This document shows, in pieces, positions 58,629-62,000 of a stretch of 62,000 nucleotides of DNA (the first letter of the stretch is position 1; each line of letters starts with the position of its first letter). A model generated the notes under the pieces. That model worked only from the letters and a program-made list of their open reading frames with translations, was not told where the DNA came from and ran no database searches. The position numbers and the translations under genes are program-made. Source of the stretch: Mesostigma viride (Eukaryota; Streptophyta; Mesostigmatophyceae; Mesostigmatales; Mesostigmataceae); the NCBI GenBank assembly GCA_009746045.1, contig RPFO01000080.1:3050251-3112250 (forward strand), given 5' to 3'.

Positions 58629-60010
58629 AGCAGGTGCAGTACTAGGGCTGCCCCGGCCAAGGATGGTTATTCATGCTTAGGCACAGGCGCCTGCATGGGC
58701 CTAGCCAGGCACCTGGTCCGCACAGATCAGGTAGATACATCAGATAGACTAGCTGGCACCGGCCAAGCCCGCCCAGCCCGGGCGTTGTGTCGATCCTCAC
58801 GTGGCATGCCCGGGGGCCCCGGCTGCGCACGCCGGCCGGGCCGCCCTCACTGGACTTGCCGCAATAGGCTCGGCATGGACATATGCTTCCCTCGACGGGG
58901 CGGGCTAGCTCACGCCCAGGGAACCCCCTGTAGTTCTCTGTATGGAGGCAGATGACGCGTAAAGATAGGTGGCAGACAGTAGTTAATTAATCATAGCTCC
59001 GTGGGGAGCATATGTAACACATAGCCCTGAGAAAGGGGCACCTATGGGTTTGTAATACAATCAGGGCGACAACCTGCAGGTGTAGGATGTACAACTAGCA
59101 CCTGCTCTGGGTGCACGAGGTGCACCTGCACCTCCATGATGGTTCATGCCTCCTAAACAAGCACAGGCACACAAGGCGGCTTGAGGAGAGGGCCTAGAAG
59201 GCCTGCATGACATATGGGGTGGAAGGTATGTGGCTAGGCTATAGCTGGGGTACACATGGCCTCTCAGCAGAGAGTAACTCCCTGCATGGGCAAAGCATGA
59301 CTCGAAATTGCTACGGCTATTGCAAGGGCGGGTGTGGGCCCATCACGTAGGCATACATGGCCACGTCACTAGTACTAAGCTTTCTACTCTACACTACTGC
59401 TATATATTCCCTAGGCTGGGGTGGCTGGGGTGGCTGGGGCTTGTGGGCGACGTAGATGTCCGCCCCCTTCCAGTAGACCGCCAGACAGTAATGAAGGCCA
59501 CCACCACCCAGTCGGTGGGGCCTCGGCGCGTGTGACTAAGTTTGGCATGCATAGCGATTCGGGCCACTGATGGTGCCCGCAACCCTGTAACTTGGAACCA
59601 GACATAGCTACATCCACCCACCCTATCCCATATTCATTTCCCTGCATGAGGACTTTTGGCTCACGTGACGTACACAGTTACATGTAAATTCATTAACATG
59701 GTCCAGTAGCCACAGATAGGCTCGGAACTCATTCAGAGGCGCCGGTTAATTAATTAATCAATAGACAGTGACTGCGTCGGTCAGGGAGAATGAAAAAGGC
59801 CTCTACCGGAGCCTGAGGGGGTTAGGGGCATACCCAGGTGCTTGACATTGGTAGGCTTCGTGATCACCTTCCATGATGAAAGATATTCGCAGGGCTCCGC
59901 GTCGAATTACGAAGCAAAAAAACCTTTTAGCTGGCTGTTCGCGACAATCCCGGAGCAAGTGTCCACTACTGTACCCCCCTCCCCCCCGGGACCAGGGGTG
60001 GGGTGGGGGG
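58629..60010. other. Retroelement debris without recognised genes
   Basis: TTAATTAAT at 58983-58991 is followed by a GCTCCGTGGGGAGC hairpin at about 58996-59009, and TTAATTAATTAATCA at 59746-59760 is followed by AGACAGTGACTGCG. GC-rich and AT-rich patches alternate. Short open frames show no family I recognise. Confidence 0.45.
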
Positions 60011-60028
60011 GTAGGGTTAGACTGATCC

Positions 60029-60243
60029 GGCCCATCCCATCCCATCGATCCCGGCCGTCCCATCCCATCCCATCCCATCCCATCCCATCCCATCCCATCC
60101 CATCCCATCCCATCCCATCCCATCCCATCCCATCCCATCCCATCCCATCCCATCCCATCCCATCCCATCCCATCCCATCCCATCCCATCCCATCCCATCC
60201 CATCCCATCCCATCCCATCCCATCCCATCCCATCCCATCCCAT
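60029..60243 (+). repeat. (CCCAT)n pentanucleotide array
   Basis: About 37 perfect CCCAT units from about 60058 after a few variant units starting at 60029. Open frames of GMGWD or HPIPS repeats on the two strands are translations of the array. Confidence 0.97.
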
Positions 60244-60245
60244 CA

Positions 60246-62000
60246 CACTTGACTGTACTGAGGAGTCATTCTCACATAACGCTGTTAATTAGTAAGTTAA
60301 TTAATGGTATCAATGAGACTGCCAAGATGGAACTTGTATGACATAAATGTATTTGTTCTTACTCTCAATCTTTATAAAAAATGTTGATAGTCCACATACT
60401 AAATTGCTAGTAAACTGATTACTGCCACTTGAGCAGGGAAATCATTTTCCTGAATCACCTCTAAAGGCCACCTGAAACTCGTAAAAGCAGATGCACCATC
60501 TCTGGCATCTCAACCTCTACAGGCATTGTACAAGCTCTCTCGCTTCAAACAAGGCATAAGAATGTTGGTTGCTCCTAACTGCCTAAAAGCCCATTGTGAA
60601 AGGGCTGGCAGGAATGAAGCAAACAAGATATGAGACTTGAATAACTTATTCACCAACGACAGTGAAAGCACGGGTAGCAGCCTGTCGGCTAAGAAATCAA
60701 GGAGACAAGCCCGTCCGCTAAGAAATGCCCATCTGTTCACTGCAGCAGCAAGATCCCTGTAAGCCACGCCAATTCGTTCCCTCATTTCCAAAAGCATGGA
60801 TCCACACACAAATCTGCCCGCAGTCAGGGCCTCCACAGCATGCGCTTCATCCACCATGAAAGTTCACACAACCATGTCGCGCCCTGGCCGTTTCGAGCCC
60901 CGATTTACGCAAGTTCCCTGCCTCGTCAGACGCATGCAGACTGGCCCGACAATGACACGCCCTTCAGATGCCCACAGGCCAGCACCAAACTGTGTGCCGC
61001 TGTGCAGCCTACCAGCAGTCCCAAATCAATTGCCGTGTCCCGGCCGGAAGAATGAACGTGGCCATGCCGCGGATGCCACGGCCAGCGTCGTGATTGCTTT
61101 CCAGGCCACGGTAGCAGGTCTCGTGAACATGCAGCCATGTAGCCCTTAAACCAGCGTAAAACATCCTACCAGAAGGCCTCCAAAAGTGCCTCCCAACGGC
61201 CCGCCGCATGCACAGGGCCCCTTGCAACCAACGCACCCTGGCGATGCCCAGCCCGGCCCACATGCGAGCGATCCACTTTTATCCGCTGCACCAGCCCCTT
61301 CGCGAGCGTCCGCTTAGTCGTAGGACGAGGATATGGGGATAAGGCTTGGTGTGGCAAGCCACCGGGGGTGGCCCGCAGACACTGGGGAACGGCCACATCA
61401 AATACAGGGGTGAGGTAGTAGCTCCCAGACCGCTCCATCCCAGTAATGCCCAGGCTGCAACAGAGTGTGTGCGTGGGGGGATCTGCACACCATGACAAGG
61501 GCCGGAGCCAGGTTTGCCGCAGTCTCAGGCACAAATACGAGGACGGTGCAGGGGAGGTTGGGGGGCTGCGACCCCCAGCATCTGTCATGGGCCCAGGCTT
61601 CCAACCGCTGATTAACATGCTCCCAACAGCCGCCAAGGCTTCACCGAGAGAGCTCGAACGCATACCGTCAAACAGGCGTCAAACTGGCGCTGTCTTGTCA
61701 AACTGGAGAAGAGATCCTCCAGAGACTGAACTAAGGAAATCGGAGCCCTTGAAGCGGTGACCCTAGCAAGGACTAGGATGTCCGGAGCCGGAGCAGGTTC
61801 AATCATCAGGTGGCAGGAACGTTCCAGAGACGAGAGGAAAGCCCTGTGTTTAGCTCCCTTTATAAAGCCTGCGCTCAGAAAGCAAATTTCCCGATATCGC
61901 ACGTCCCCCTTGCTCATGTCCTCTTGGTCAGGAACGGCGTGTGCAAATATAGCAAATGAGATGCGTGACCGTGAGATACACCATTGGCCAGCACCATTTT
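60246..62000. other. Unassigned stretch at the right end of the window
   Basis: Overlapping minus-strand frames at 60510-60857 (115 codons, starting MVDEAHAVEA), 61166-61663 (165) and 61612-61917 (101) could be exons or remains of one gene read leftwards, or chance frames in GC-rich DNA. I recognise no domain and could not connect them by splice sites, so I do not call a gene. Confidence 0.3.

Noticed and set aside
60510-61917. A gene on the minus strand at the right end
   Set aside because: The frames do not join by splice sites, and no domain is recognised.

Overview
The window looks like nuclear DNA of a eukaryote, most likely a green alga. GC-rich exons are split by GT-AG introns of 0.3-2.8 kb, non-LTR retroelements and a MITE family are present, simple-sequence arrays are very long, and an interstitial block of plant/green-algal telomere repeat (TTTAGGG) lies at 20004-20032. 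There are no operons, Shine-Dalgarno sites or CRISPR arrays. The lineage call is inference from repeat type and gene content; no organism-specific marker was found.

Layout. (1) 1-9188, minus strand: the C-terminal half of an SMCHD1-like gene, an inverted copy of 41172-49921 that lacks the ATPase exons and carries an in-frame stop. (2) 9177-12686, with a possible small exon at 13119-13244, minus strand: a single-exon gene whose product joins a coiled coil, a protein kinase, a HECT ubiquitin ligase and an RZ-type zinc finger of the RNF213/ZNFX1 kind. Its stop codon lies on the edge of the inverted duplication. (3) 14952-19758, minus strand: an ankyrin-repeat gene with one repeat per exon, all introns in phase 0. 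(4) 20004-24170: telomere-type repeat followed by about 1 kb of GGAC/GGAT/GGGT repeats, a GC-rich palindrome and about 1.6 kb of GGAA/GGGA/GGTC/GGC repeats. (5) 26640-52396, plus strand: a full SMCHD1/GMI1-like gene of about 24 exons and about 2,780 codons. It encodes two SAP-like motifs, a GHKL-type ATPase with altered motifs, many beta-sandwich segments, an SMC-type hinge and a short C-terminal helix. I traced the junctions by matching GT-AG sites and codon phase. (6) 52920-58630, plus strand: a decayed LINE (endonuclease plus reverse transcriptase) followed by an intact stand-alone LINE ORF1, among TTAA arrays and hairpin-plus-simple-repeat 3' ends. (7) 58630-62000: retroelement debris, a (CCCAT)n array and a stretch with no gene I recognise.

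How the parts relate. The SMCHD1-like protein should act on chromatin: hinge proteins of this family (animal SMCHD1; plant GMI1 and DMS3) take part in silencing or repair. The truncated left copy keeps the beta-sandwich and hinge region without the ATPase, like plant DMS3, but its stop codon suggests decay. The kinase-HECT-RZ protein is the most unusual gene here, a possible ubiquitin-signalling sensor. Its function is inferred from domains only.
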